Source: Paenibacillus hamazuiensis (GTDB lineage Bacteria > Bacillota > Bacilli > Paenibacillales > NBRC-103111). Taken from it: DNA of 64,000 nt. The stretch covers positions 2,542,001 to 2,606,000 of the forward strand of contig NZ_JALRMO010000001.1 in assembly GCF_023276405.1 (NCBI RefSeq). Reading direction: 5' to 3'. The notes beneath the pieces were generated by a model. The model was not told the DNA's origin, did not search any database, and was given only the letters and a program-made list of their open reading frames with translations. Of the stretch, positions 43,137 to 52,925 are shown piece after piece; position 1 is the stretch's first letter; each line of letters begins with the position of its first letter. Position numbers and translations under genes: made by a program.

Positions 43137-45152
43137 TTACAGGCCCTGGCGTTTCATTTCCAATACATAAACGGAATGCGCGTTCAGGCGGCAGGACATA
43201 CGGCCTTCCCCGGACCTCAGCTTTGTTTCGCGGCAGATCATTTGATCCGGCGTGAACACCGAGTTGATCGCTTCGTAATCGTCCCCGCTCATTTCCCACA
43301 TCGTCACATCGGGACTCATGTTAAAGGCATCGACGGATATCTCCGCCTGAACGGGCTCAAGCCCCCGGTTGACCGCAAACAGCGTCAAAGTATCTCCCGA
43401 CTCGCTCAGGCAGGTTACGACATCCAATACGGGCAGTTCGTCAAGTTTTGCGCCAAATGGATTGTTCTTGGCCGTAACGCTGAACGTGCCGCAAATTACA
43501 TTGCTCGCTACCGTGCGGGCAATGTCGCGGTTCGCGTAAAGCTTCATGACGTGATACGTCGGCGTGCCGTATACGGTCAGGCTTTTCCCGCTCCAGCCCG
43601 GCAGCTTTCCGCGGTATTGATCGGCATAATGATCGCCTACGCGGATGCAGCCGCCCAGCCAGCCGTTGACCAGATCGGAATAGCTGCCGATTTCAATCAT
43701 CGATGCCTGACGAATATACTCGTTGAGATTGGCTGCATTGGCTACCGCCGATTCGAGCGTATGCTCCATCGGGAGACCTTTGCGGATCGTGTTCGGATAA
43801 TACATGGTGTTGTATTCCGTAATGGCCAGCTTCACATGCCGGTGCTTGTCATGGCTGCGGATCAGTTCGGACGCTTCGTTTACGATGTGCCGCGTGATTT
43901 CAGGGAAGGAGACCATCGCCTCATACCGTTCTTTCTTCGGCGTATTCGGATCAATCCCGACCGTGGGGAAGCCGTGATAAATATGGAGGGTCAAATAGTC
44001 CATATATTCTCCGGCAATATCCAGCACTGTCTTGATCCATTCGCTGTTCACTTCTCCGCAGGCCATCAGGATAATGTTGGGATCGGTCGCCTTCATCGCT
44101 TTAGCAAAGCTTAGATAGCGGTGCGCATATTGTTCCGCCGAGCAGTGGCCAACCTGCCATGGGCCGTAAATTTCATTGCCGATCTCCCAATATTTTACAC
44201 CGTAAGGAAGCTCGTAGCCGTTCTTGATCCGTAAAGCGCCGAATGCCGTATGCTCATTGCCGTTGCAGTATTCCAACCATTGCACGGCTTCCTCCGGCGT
44301 ACCGGAACCTGCATTGACGCAAATGAGCGGCTCCGTGGACGTAGCGCGGCAGAACGCCAAAAATTCATCGGTTCCGAAATATTTGTTCGTCCAGCCTCCC
44401 CATGCTTCGTTGATCATATTCGGCCGCTCCAAATCCGGACCGATCGCATGCTCGAAATGATAGGCGCTGATATAGTTACCTGCAATCCGCATCATGCCCG
44501 GATTCAGCGCGCGAGTCATGTCCACGACTTCCTTCTTGACGATACCGACGCTATCGGTCGGAAGCATGGAAACATGATCGAGCCAAACGATGCCGGAAGC
44601 CGTGGAATCTTTCCATGAAGCCCCTTCCGAGGAAAAACTCAGCCGAAATTCCGCCTGCTCCGCCGAAGCGGCGGGTGTGAATGCAAACGAATACTCCCGC
44701 CAATTATGGCTCGTGAGCTCCACATCGGCATAACAGAGTATATTGTCCGTATGCGGAATGGCGATTTCGCAGCGAAGCCGGCGGATCTCAAGTGCCGCCC
44801 GAGCCACCATCCGCACCTTGTATTCGACATTCCCCTTTACGGAAATGCGTTGACCGATGCCCGCCATACACTGGTCGGCGCTGAACAGCCGGATCTTCTG
44901 GCTGTGGCCGGAATGCCGGGGAGCCGCAGGCTCCAAGGCGAATTGGGTGTTTTTCCCGTTTGTAATCGGATACCAGCCGGAGGAGACGCCGTTCACCGCT
45001 TCATCCTCGAAATCCATGTCCTTAAGCACGAATGCCAGCATCGCATCCATATGGTCGCGGATATCCTCCACAAAATGGCCGAAGATATAAGGGTTAATCC
45101 TGCCCGGAAGGATGGATGCGGCATCAATTTGAACGGTTGCTTTTGAATTCAT
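43137..45152 (-). CDS. Alpha-L-arabinofuranosidase, GH51
   Basis: 671 residues. GH51 motifs: INPYIFGHFVEDI near the N terminus, acid/base Glu327 in YWEIGNEIYGPWQ and nucleophile Glu446 in LAITEYNTMYYP, with a C-terminal beta domain. A carbohydrate-binding-like insert lies before the barrel (about 40-200). No signal peptide, so it removes arabinose from imported oligosaccharides. It is longer than typical 500-residue GH51 enzymes because of the N-terminal insert. It lies between the sulfatase and the GH43 gene in one minus-strand run. Confidence 0.92.
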   Translation of the reverse strand: MNSKATVQIDAASILPGRINPYIFGHFVEDIRDHMDAMLAFVLKDMDFEDEAVNGVSSGWYPITNGKNTQFALEPAAPRHSGHSQKIRLFSADQCMAGIGQRISVKGNVEYKVRMVARAALEIRRLRCEIAIPHTDNILCYADVELTSHNWREYSFAFTPAASAEQAEFRLSFSSEGASWKDSTASGIVWLDHVSMLPTDSVGIVKKEVVDMTRALNPGMMRIAGNYISAYHFEHAIGPDLERPNMINEAWGGWTNKYFGTDEFLAFCRATSTEPLICVNAGSGTPEEAVQWLEYCNGNEHTAFGALRIKNGYELPYGVKYWEIGNEIYGPWQVGHCSAEQYAHRYLSFAKAMKATDPNIILMACGEVNSEWIKTVLDIAGEYMDYLTLHIYHGFPTVGIDPNTPKKERYEAMVSFPEITRHIVNEASELIRSHDKHRHVKLAITEYNTMYYPNTIRKGLPMEHTLESAVANAANLNEYIRQASMIEIGSYSDLVNGWLGGCIRVGDHYADQYRGKLPGWSGKSLTVYGTPTYHVMKLYANRDIARTVASNVICGTFSVTAKNNPFGAKLDELPVLDVVTCLSESGDTLTLFAVNRGLEPVQAEISVDAFNMSPDVTMWEMSGDDYEAINSVFTPDQMICRETKLRSGEGRMSCRLNAHSVYVLEMKRQGL

Positions 45153-45192
45153 ATTTAACAGGCCTCCTAATGTCTCGAAAGTAGCAGTATAT

Positions 45193-46614
45193 TTATGCTA
45201 ATAACTTCCGCATGAATAATTCCGTCAATTCGCGCTGCAGTCTGCACAGATGAGCCGCATGAGCCGGATCGTCAATGACGTTATCAAACTCATGTGGGTC
45301 CTGCCGCAGATCGAGCAGCTCGGCGAAGCGCTCGTCCGGCTTGTTTACCTGAACGTATTTCATCTCTCCGTCGCTGATGGCCGCAAAGCCCTCCCCTTCG
45401 CAAAACACGTAAGGATGCCCGCCTTGCGCGACGATGTCTTTCAAATCGAACCCGTCGGAAGGCACTGGCGGAAGCTGCGCAGCTTTTAAGCAGGTCGGCA
45501 TAATGTCGGTGAGCATCACCTTTTCGTTTACGCGGACTCCTGCGCTCTCGCCGGGATATCGGGCCAGCAGAGGTACGTTCCAAACATCCTCATATGCGCA
45601 GTTGTACTTCCCCCATATCCCGTGATGACCCAACATTTCCCCGTGATCCGCGGTAAAAATAAGGAGTGTATTGTCCCCAAGCTTTTTTTTGACGGCGGCC
45701 AGAATGCGCCCTATCCATTCGTCGATCTGCACAATATTGGCGTAATAATTCCGCGTCAGCCTTCTCCAATATTCGTCGGTGTAGTTTTTGCAAGCCCGAT
45801 CCGGAGCAGCGGCAGACCCGTCGATGCGTCCCGGACCGTGATAGCTCGTATGATGGATTCGGGAGGCATCGTCAAATTCGCCTTGCTTCACTTCCCGCTT
45901 TCGGGCGAGGTCCATATTCACATGTCCATAGTACTCGGCCGGCGCGTCAAACGGATAATGCGGCCCGCTAAACGAAACCCATGCAAATAGCGGATCTTCT
46001 TTATCGTACGAGGAAATGTATTCCTCCGCTTTCCGTCCTACCCAGCTGTCGGGATGCCATTCTTTAGGCAGCGGAGACGGATAAACCTTTTGCGTCGCTT
46101 TATCCCATGCGGCAGCCCTATAAGCCTCCAACAGTCCCTGATCTTCCAACTCCACGCTGTAATCGTCATAATGCCATGCGGAAACAAGCTTTCCGTCCTG
46201 CAAATATAAATCGTCCATGCCGAGACTCCGGTAATACCGGCGGTGCTCCTCATACGGCAATGTTCGGTCCTTTCTCGTCTCTCCGTAGTTCACGGGAATG
46301 AAGTGGCACTTTCCAAAGACGGACGTGCGGTAACCTCCCCGCTTCAATTCCGAGAACAACGTCGGGACGCCCTCGTCCAACCGGCATTCGCGGAAATTGC
46401 TGTAAGCTCCATTGTTGTGGGGCAGCCGTCCGGTAACGATGGCGCAGCGGGAAGGCAGACACCATGGGCTGCTCGTATACGCTCTGTCGAACATCAGCGA
46501 CTCGCCTGCCAATTCATCGAGATTCGGCGTGCGGATCGCTTCGTTCCCGTAGCAGCTCAAGCTGTCCTTTCGCAATTCATCAGCCGTAATGAGAACAATA
46601 TGGGGGCGGTTCAT
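45193..46614 (-). CDS. Sulfatase (Cys-type, formylglycine-dependent)
   Basis: 473 residues. The active-site motif is CLPSR (Cys52 to be oxidised to formylglycine), preceded by the metal ligands ITADELRKD and followed by TGRLPHNNGAYSN. A later FTADHGEMLGHHGIWGKYN holds the second metal site. No signal peptide is present, so it acts inside the cell on imported sulfated oligosaccharides. It lies between the transporter genes and GH51. An anaerobic-type sulfatase maturase or FGE is required but is not in this window. Confidence 0.93.
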   Translation of the reverse strand: MNRPHIVLITADELRKDSLSCYGNEAIRTPNLDELAGESLMFDRAYTSSPWCLPSRCAIVTGRLPHNNGAYSNFRECRLDEGVPTLFSELKRGGYRTSVFGKCHFIPVNYGETRKDRTLPYEEHRRYYRSLGMDDLYLQDGKLVSAWHYDDYSVELEDQGLLEAYRAAAWDKATQKVYPSPLPKEWHPDSWVGRKAEEYISSYDKEDPLFAWVSFSGPHYPFDAPAEYYGHVNMDLARKREVKQGEFDDASRIHHTSYHGPGRIDGSAAAPDRACKNYTDEYWRRLTRNYYANIVQIDEWIGRILAAVKKKLGDNTLLIFTADHGEMLGHHGIWGKYNCAYEDVWNVPLLARYPGESAGVRVNEKVMLTDIMPTCLKAAQLPPVPSDGFDLKDIVAQGGHPYVFCEGEGFAAISDGEMKYVQVNKPDERFAELLDLRQDPHEFDNVIDDPAHAAHLCRLQRELTELFMRKLLA

Positions 46615-46639
46615 AAGATTAGCTCAGCTCCTTATCCGC

Positions 46640-47530
46640 TTATCCTTTAATTGAGCCGATCATAACGCCTTGGACAAAATGGCGTTGAACAAACGGGTAA
46701 ATCAGCAGAACGGGGACACTGGCGACGATAATCAAAGCATACTTCATGCTCTCGGCAAGCAGCAGCTTCTCCGTCATTCCGAAGGAATCGCCCATAAAGC
46801 CGGTCTGGTTCATGATAAGAATTTGCCGAAGGATGAGCTGTAAAGGATACATTTCTTGTTTGTCTAGATAGATCAGTGCGTTAAAGAAAGCGTTCCAGTG
46901 ACCGACCGTATAAAACAGGACTATCACCGCGATCATCGGCTTCGATAATGGAAGAATGATGCGGAGGAGCATACCGGAGTTGGAACAGCCGTCGATGGTG
47001 GCAGCCTCCTGCAGCTCCCAGGGAATGCCGGTTTGAAAATACGTGCGCATGACGATTAAATGATACGTCGCGATGGCGTTCGGGATCACCAAGGCCCATA
47101 CGGTATGGACCATGTGCAAACTTTTTACGAGCAAATAAGTTGGAATCAGCCCTCCATTAAAAAACATAGTGAAGGTGATGATAAACATGAAAACATTTCT
47201 TCCGGGCAGATCTTTCCTCGACAATGGATATGCGGCCAGACACGTCAGCAGCATATTGATGCATGTACCGAGAAGCGTATACAAGATCGTATTGCGATAG
47301 CCGCTCCAAACATCTTTGTACTGCAATATCTCATGGTAAGCCTGAAACGTAAACCCCTTTGGCCACAGCCACATCGAACCGTTCATCACCAGGGCAGGAT
47401 CGCTGAACGAGGCGCTTACGATAAAGATCAACGGATATAAAATGATCAGTACAACCAATGTCGATACCGCGTAGATGACGATATCGAACCCGCGCTCATC
47501 CCGAATTTTGCCAGCAGAAGCGATTTTCAC
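46640..47530 (-). CDS. Polysaccharide-type ABC permease (LplC/YtcP-like)
   Basis: 296 residues, six helices, EAA loop IPWELQEAATIDGCSNSGML, ending HFVQGVMIGSIKG, the standard end of this class. It pairs with the LplB-type permease just upstream. No ATPase gene is nearby, as is usual for these systems, which share MsmX-type ATPases (inference). Confidence 0.93.
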   Translation of the reverse strand: MKIASAGKIRDERGFDIVIYAVSTLVVLIILYPLIFIVSASFSDPALVMNGSMWLWPKGFTFQAYHEILQYKDVWSGYRNTILYTLLGTCINMLLTCLAAYPLSRKDLPGRNVFMFIITFTMFFNGGLIPTYLLVKSLHMVHTVWALVIPNAIATYHLIVMRTYFQTGIPWELQEAATIDGCSNSGMLLRIILPLSKPMIAVIVLFYTVGHWNAFFNALIYLDKQEMYPLQLILRQILIMNQTGFMGDSFGMTEKLLLAESMKYALIIVASVPVLLIYPFVQRHFVQGVMIGSIKG

Positions 47531-47548
47531 GCCGTTTTGCTCCTCTCG

Positions 47549-48469
47549 TTACCATAGGCTGGTCTCTGCCTTCTTTCGCGCATACCGGTTAACCAGCAGC
47601 AGCAGCGTAAAATTGATAAGCGAATTGAACAGGCCTATGGCTGAACTATAGCCGTAATCCCCCTTTTGTATGCCATTCCGGTAGACGAAGGTTGAGATCA
47701 CATCGCTTGACGTCATGTTCAAGCTGTTCTGCATCAGCAGTATTTTTTCGAAGCCGACATTCATAAAGTGCCCCACATCCAGAATCATCAGGATGATGAT
47801 GGTTGGCAGGATGCCCGGGATCGATACGTGCAAAATTCGCCGCATACGCGAGGCGCCGTCCATCTTGGCCGCTTCATACAGCTGCGGGTTGACGCCGCTT
47901 AGAGCGGCAACGTAGATGATGGATTGAAAACCCATGTTTTGCCATATATTCGAACCGATCAACAGAGGCTTGAACCAGGCGCCCTCGGTCAGAAAGGGGA
48001 TCGCTTTTCCCCCTGCCGATTGAATGAAGATGTTTATTATGCCGGTTTTCGGGTCCAGGAACAGCTGGAGCATTCCGACGATGACCACAAGTGAGATGAA
48101 ATGCGGGATATACGTCACATTCTGCACGATTTTTTTAAAGCGATCACTTTGAATTTCATGGATCAGGATGGCCAAAATAATCGGAACCGGAAAGGCAACC
48201 AGCAAAGATAACAAACTGATAGAAGCCGTGTTCCATAATAAATCGAGAAAATAATAAGAAGAAAAGAAACGAGTGAAATTGTCCAAGCCGATCCACTGGC
48301 TGTGTAAAATACCTCGGGCCGGATTAAAGTCTTTAAAAGCGATTTGGACTCCGTACATTGGAACATATTGAAAAAGAATATACCATGCCATAGGGAGCAA
48401 CAACATCAGATACAGGTCATAACGAACGACAATTCGCTTGAGATATTTCCTATGCGGGACGGAAGCCAC
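47549..48469 (-). CDS. Polysaccharide-type ABC permease (LplB/YteP-like)
   Basis: 306 residues, six helices. YDLYLMLLLPMAWYILFQYV is the typical first helix region and VNPQLYEAAKMDGASRMRRI the EAA loop. It is translated between the binding protein and the LplC-like permease in the operon. Confidence 0.93.
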   Translation of the reverse strand: MASVPHRKYLKRIVVRYDLYLMLLLPMAWYILFQYVPMYGVQIAFKDFNPARGILHSQWIGLDNFTRFFSSYYFLDLLWNTASISLLSLLVAFPVPIILAILIHEIQSDRFKKIVQNVTYIPHFISLVVIVGMLQLFLDPKTGIINIFIQSAGGKAIPFLTEGAWFKPLLIGSNIWQNMGFQSIIYVAALSGVNPQLYEAAKMDGASRMRRILHVSIPGILPTIIILMILDVGHFMNVGFEKILLMQNSLNMTSSDVISTFVYRNGIQKGDYGYSSAIGLFNSLINFTLLLLVNRYARKKAETSLW

Positions 48470-48532
48470 GCTCTACGGCCCCTTTCCTGGAATTTTACGA
48501 TCGGGTGTGCCTCAGCCGCACCCGACCCGCGC

Positions 48533-50140
48533 TTACTTCTTATTGTTTCGGTCAAGCGCGTCTTGATATATTTTCTCTACTTGATCCAGGTTCATCTTCT
48601 TCAGCGTTGCGACAAATTCATCCCACTTGTCGAAACTTAACGCTCCGGTAATAAATTTGGCGCTATTCGTGTTCACATAGGAATCGATATCCTGCCGCAG
48701 CGTATCCAGCTTCTTGGAGGTCGCTTCATCAAGAAGGGGCGCTCCGTAAATTTGCTTCGGCAAATAAGGGTCGATTTGCTTCTCCGCCTCTTCTACGGCG
48801 GGCCGATTAATCGCGGACGAATTGATCTCGTTGACCCACTGGGGCGAGCCCCCGCCCGGCCATGCGGTGAACTGTCCGATCGCAATGCCGGAGCCGCGCG
48901 GATCACCGAGAATTTGGTCCGTATATTCCGGTTTGCCGTCCTGCTTATAAGCAAATGTTTGTCCTTCGATACCGTATCTGAAAAAGATCGAGCCCTTATC
49001 CCCATAAAAATAATCGATCCACTTCATCGTCTCTTCCGGATGCTTGTTTTTCGATGTGATCGCAAACACTCCGAAGTCGCGCGCTATCGGGCTTGCACTC
49101 TGGAGCTGATCGCCGTGCGGCCCCTTTAATGGAGAAATTCCCACAAAATCGTCCTTGAATTTGGCAAACGGATCATTCGCTTGGTTATGGAAATAACCGA
49201 CATTGCCCGAAGCGATCTTGCCGAGGAATTGCGCGTAGGTCTGAGTCAACGTGTTCGGATCGATCAGCTTTTCCTTATATATCTGATTCAGGAACATCAA
49301 TTCTTCTTTGTACTTGGGGTCCGTGAACCAGGCACGAACTTTGCCATTCTCTATATTGAGGTTATATCCCATTTGACTGACCAAACCGAACGATCCGCTA
49401 AAATTTCCGATCAATGCGGCCAAATCGCTTTCCAGCATCGGGATTTCGTCCTTCTGCCCGTTGCCGTTCGGATCATTGTCGCGAAAAACCCGCAGGACGG
49501 TGAGCAATTCGTCCGTCGTTTGCGGTGCTTTCAGATTCAATTTTTTCAGCCAGGCTTGATTGATCCAGTTTTTCTGCGTTAACGCCGCTTTCAGCGTAAT
49601 GATGGCCGGCAGCGAGTAAATATGTCCGTCCGGAGCGGTAATCGAGCTTTTGATCTCGGGGTATTGCGTCATCAATTTATTGATGTTCGGGGCATGCTTG
49701 GCGATCAACCCTTCAAGCGGAATCAGAATTCCGCTCGAGCCGTATTTCACCGATTCCGACGGATCTATACCCGCCTTGTAAAAAGCATCCGGAAGCTCGT
49801 TGGAAGCAAACACGAGATTTTTCTTTTCCGCGAACGACTCGTTTGGGACATCCTGCCATTCGATTTTAATATTGGTCATTTTCTCGTATTCCTTGAACAC
49901 AAGCATATCCTTGTACGGACCGTTCGCCGCCGAACGCTGGGCAAACATCTTGATCGTAATGGGATCCTTCAGCGGGAAGGAAACAGCGGTGCTTGGCTGG
50001 TTTTGGTCCGAGGCCGGCGTCCCTCCCTTCGGCGAAGGCGCTGGAACCGCAGCATCCTCGTTCCCGCCGCTGCAAGCGGTCAATACGCCCATTGCCAGCA
50101 TAGTGCCTATCGATACGGAACCAAATTTTCGAAAGCTCAT
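48533..50140 (-). CDS. Extracellular oligosaccharide-binding lipoprotein (LipO/YtcQ-like)
   Basis: 535 residues. Lipoprotein signal MSFRKFGSVSIGTMLAMGVL followed by TAC (Cys23), a Pro/Ser-rich linker, then a family 1 binding protein. DNDPNGNGQKDEIPM is a calcium-loop-like motif common in YtcQ/LipO proteins. GGGAGG lies nine bases before the ATG at 50140; the frame is open to 50263. It is the first gene of the 50140-41624 locus and lies 94 bp downstream of a consensus cre. Confidence 0.93.
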   Translation of the reverse strand: MSFRKFGSVSIGTMLAMGVLTACSGGNEDAAVPAPSPKGGTPASDQNQPSTAVSFPLKDPITIKMFAQRSAANGPYKDMLVFKEYEKMTNIKIEWQDVPNESFAEKKNLVFASNELPDAFYKAGIDPSESVKYGSSGILIPLEGLIAKHAPNINKLMTQYPEIKSSITAPDGHIYSLPAIITLKAALTQKNWINQAWLKKLNLKAPQTTDELLTVLRVFRDNDPNGNGQKDEIPMLESDLAALIGNFSGSFGLVSQMGYNLNIENGKVRAWFTDPKYKEELMFLNQIYKEKLIDPNTLTQTYAQFLGKIASGNVGYFHNQANDPFAKFKDDFVGISPLKGPHGDQLQSASPIARDFGVFAITSKNKHPEETMKWIDYFYGDKGSIFFRYGIEGQTFAYKQDGKPEYTDQILGDPRGSGIAIGQFTAWPGGGSPQWVNEINSSAINRPAVEEAEKQIDPYLPKQIYGAPLLDEATSKKLDTLRQDIDSYVNTNSAKFITGALSFDKWDEFVATLKKMNLDQVEKIYQDALDRNNKK

Positions 50141-50233
50141 TTCGTGAACCTCCCTTTTTTTGTAAGTGCTTTTATTGTAACATTCGCCTGGAATATCACG
50201 GACTCCAATATTTTTTAAAAGACTCCATGTTTT

Positions 50234-50247
50234 TGTTATCGCTTTCA
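50234..50247 (-). promoter_or_regulatory. cre (CcpA) site upstream of the polysaccharide locus
   Basis: On the minus strand TGAAAGCGATAACA fits the TGWNANCGNTNWCA consensus without mismatch. It lies about 95 bases upstream of the binding-lipoprotein start, so carbon catabolite repression is expected. Confidence 0.7.
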
Positions 50248-50310
50248 TAAGGGGAATTAACACATATTTTTAAGCTTTCTGCGTCGAAACGATTGTTTCT
50301 GCTCCGTATT

Positions 50311-50357
50311 AAAAAGTAAAAGACCGGGACTCCTTGCATATCAAGGAATTCCGGTCT
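50311..50357 (-). terminator. Terminator of the small secreted protein gene
   Basis: AGACCGG and CCTTG arms pair with CAAGG and CCGGTCT (50321-50357) with a small internal loop. On the minus strand this is followed by TTTTACTTTTT. Confidence 0.8.
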
Positions 50358-50421
50358 ATTAATCTGTAAAAATATTTCTCATTACTCATGGGTACATTAT
50401 TTTACGTAAAAAAGCTCGGGA

Positions 50422-50802
50422 TTATCGAACCGTAATAGATGCACTGCCTTCACAAGAGCCACCGCTGCACTCCAGCATGACTTGAATGGCTTGAACTCCT
50501 GAAAAATATTTATATTCCAAATAATCGTATTTATTGGGATTAAATGTACCGCCCACATAACCGAAATCAAGCGTGTTTCCGTTTTCATCCAATATGTACC
50601 AGTTGATCGTATCTGCCGAAGAATAGCCCTCCACGTAAAGCTCACGAACTTCGTCGCCGGGAATCAGCTGCGAATAAACGGGTTGTGAATCGTTATTATG
50701 ATCCATAAAAATGATATCGAAGCCTTTCGCATGAACGGGCAATGCGGCCATAAAAATGGAAGCCGCAATTGTCAAGGAAGTAAGCCAGCGCTTTTTCATC
50801 AT
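50422..50802 (-). CDS. Small secreted protein of unknown function
   Basis: 126 residues with a clear Sec signal (MMKKRWLTSLTIAASIFMAA, cleavage near VHA-KG). The mature ~100 residues look like a single beta-sandwich domain (VRELYVEGYSSADTINWYIL, YDYLEYKYFSGVQAIQVMLE) and end with a Cys pair in LECSGGSCEGS that could form a disulphide. AAGGG precedes the ATG. It is monocistronic with its own terminator. No family recognised. Confidence 0.8.
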   Translation of the reverse strand: MMKKRWLTSLTIAASIFMAALPVHAKGFDIIFMDHNNDSQPVYSQLIPGDEVRELYVEGYSSADTINWYILDENGNTLDFGYVGGTFNPNKYDYLEYKYFSGVQAIQVMLECSGGSCEGSASITVR

Positions 50803-50994
50803 ACATCATCCCTTCTTAAATTTATATTTTTTTGAAAAAATCTCGAATGTTTCTGCTCCTTTCCCCGATCATATAAACGCAATTTTATGGTATCACATTT
50901 GAATATGTCAAAATATAGGTTATTTGCGCCTTTTTGCTTTTATTAGTTACTTCCTGTAATTAGCTCCATTAAAACTTATTAATTCCCTTTTTCA

Positions 50995-51006
50995 ACCAGT
51001 ACTGGT
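50995..51006. promoter_or_regulatory. Perfect 12-bp palindrome upstream of the phospholipase-like gene
   Basis: ACCAGTACTGGT lies 87 bases before the ATG at 51093. It could be an operator; no promoter hexamers are convincing nearby. Confidence 0.3.
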
Positions 51007-51092
51007 CATAAAATGCACTTTGGTTCATATATTCAATTTTGGCTGTAAAGAAAAGTAATTTCTTTGCGGCAAATGCGACTAGGAGGGTTACA

Positions 51093-52907
51093 ATGCCAGG
51101 ATCCATCGTTCATTTGATCGTTCAACAGCGTTTAAAACAGACACTGGTCTCTCAAGGGGATACGGTGTTCTCAAAGTTGTTGGGTAACGACCCCGCAAGT
51201 CCCTATGCGGCTTTTGGCAGCATTGGGCCGGACTTTCTGTTTTTTTCCGCTAAAGAATACGGAGATGCGCTCAGCGGCTTTGTGAATTCGGTATTTAAAG
51301 TGTATGACGCCATTGAACCGATCATTGACTTTTTCGAGGAGACCATAGGACCCGTAGCGGATGCGATCGATGAGGCGGAAAGCTGGGTGGACGACACCAT
51401 ATTCCGGGGATTGTTTAAGCAGCTTGGAGAAACTGCAGACACCATTACGCAGACGGCCCTCATGGCAGTCGCTGCAACAGTCGGTTCCAATGTAGACGCA
51501 TTTTACGGTTTTTATCCAAAAATTCAGCAAGGGGCGCAGGAAAAAGACTGGTATTGGTTTGACTTTTTGCATTATCGGAGGACGGGTCAATTCTGCAGTA
51601 AAATGTGGGAGCTGGCTCAAGGAGACGAGGATCTGCAGCGTTATGTCATCGGGTATGCGAGCCACATTGGCACCGATGTCGTCGGTCATCCGTTTGTGAA
51701 TGCCATCGTAGGCGGCCCGTACCGTATGCATTGGCATCGGCATAAACTGGTTGAAAACTGGATAGACGCCTATGCCAGAAATATGTATCCGGACAGCGGT
51801 ACAACCAAAACAAGTCTGAAGCTGGATCCGGCAGAAGATAAGTATGTCGCGAATGCGATTTCCGGCAGCTACTATTCCCGGCTGGTGGAATTTGAAGGGA
51901 AGAAACTGCCCGACAAGCTGGCCCAATTGTTAAAGAAAGCGATGCAGGAAACTTACGGAAACATGGAGCATCCCCCATTTCTTGGATCCGAAGATTTAGA
52001 CAGCACATACCGCTTGTGGCTGAAATGGTTCGAACGCAGCACCCAGATCGGCAGTGTGAGTAAACCGATCCCTGTACCGCCTCCCTATTCATTGATTACC
52101 GACCTGCTTAACGAGTACGCAAGCAGCCTTCCTTCGCCTCCGGGAAGTGTTGGGGGCGGCTTCAACATTGCCGGCATTTTCGCTGCCATTCTCGCTTTTC
52201 TGGAATATTTGGCGGAAGTTATCGCGAAAACGGTGGAATTTATTCTTACACACCTGAACGATATTCTAACCTTGCCAATCGCCGTTGCCATCGAAACACT
52301 GAAATATTTCCTCTATCTCATCCAAAAAGCAATGTATGAATTTTATGAGCAGTTCCGGTTCATGCTCGTATTGGCCGGATATCTATTCCCGGAACCGAAC
52401 GATTTGAATAAGCAGCCCTATGGCAGAGCGTTTCTCAACACGCGATATGTCTATCTTATCGGAGGCAAACGTTCGAGTTATGGAGATTATCCGTTAAAGC
52501 AAGAATCCCACGGCTGGCTGACTCCGGAGCATCATTTGGTTTACCCTCATACCATGCCTGAGCAGCCTTATGCGGAACCTGCACCACAAGTGTTTTTCGG
52601 TAAATTTCCGGAAGTATTTATTACAGGAAATTTCCCGTATGATGCATCCATAGAAATGCTGTATACCTGTACGGAGCCCTATGGAAATAACCAGCAAGCG
52701 ACGCATTTTGTCGATGAACACTCTTGGTCCGGCGGGCAATTCGGCAATGCCGTCGAATTCTCCGCACGGCTAATTAAGGACCGCATGCAAAACCTTCCTA
52801 ATTTCAATTTGGACGGAGACCGGGGTTACGCCTGGAAAACATGGAGGGCTCTAAGTCCTGAAAATATTGAAACCAATAATCCCGTTCACGTTAAGTATGT
52901 GGAATAA
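51093..52907 (+). CDS. Zinc-dependent phospholipase C-like protein
   Basis: 604 residues. The N-terminal third matches the zinc-dependent phospholipase C fold of bacterial alpha-toxin-like proteins: MPGSIVHLIVQQRL, GPDFLFFS, then YVIGYASHIGTDVVGHPFVN and YRMHWHRHKLVENWID, rich in metal-binding His and Asp. The C-terminal half has long helices (VIAKTVEFILTHLNDILTLP) and is unrecognised. There is no signal peptide. AGGAGG precedes the ATG at 51093; the frame to 51039 lacks a site. It is followed 18 bases later by a CARDB-like partner gene. Whether it is a true lipase is uncertain. Confidence 0.75.
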   Translation: MPGSIVHLIVQQRLKQTLVSQGDTVFSKLLGNDPASPYAAFGSIGPDFLFFSAKEYGDALSGFVNSVFKVYDAIEPIIDFFEETIGPVADAIDEAESWVDDTIFRGLFKQLGETADTITQTALMAVAATVGSNVDAFYGFYPKIQQGAQEKDWYWFDFLHYRRTGQFCSKMWELAQGDEDLQRYVIGYASHIGTDVVGHPFVNAIVGGPYRMHWHRHKLVENWIDAYARNMYPDSGTTKTSLKLDPAEDKYVANAISGSYYSRLVEFEGKKLPDKLAQLLKKAMQETYGNMEHPPFLGSEDLDSTYRLWLKWFERSTQIGSVSKPIPVPPPYSLITDLLNEYASSLPSPPGSVGGGFNIAGIFAAILAFLEYLAEVIAKTVEFILTHLNDILTLPIAVAIETLKYFLYLIQKAMYEFYEQFRFMLVLAGYLFPEPNDLNKQPYGRAFLNTRYVYLIGGKRSSYGDYPLKQESHGWLTPEHHLVYPHTMPEQPYAEPAPQVFFGKFPEVFITGNFPYDASIEMLYTCTEPYGNNQQATHFVDEHSWSGGQFGNAVEFSARLIKDRMQNLPNFNLDGDRGYAWKTWRALSPENIETNNPVHVKYVE

Positions 52908-52925
52908 TGGAAGGAGAGAGAGCTA

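Noticed and set aside
43104-44114. 336-residue plus-strand frame opposite the GH51 gene
   Set aside because: It is a shadow of a strongly supported GH51 gene and has no domain of its own.
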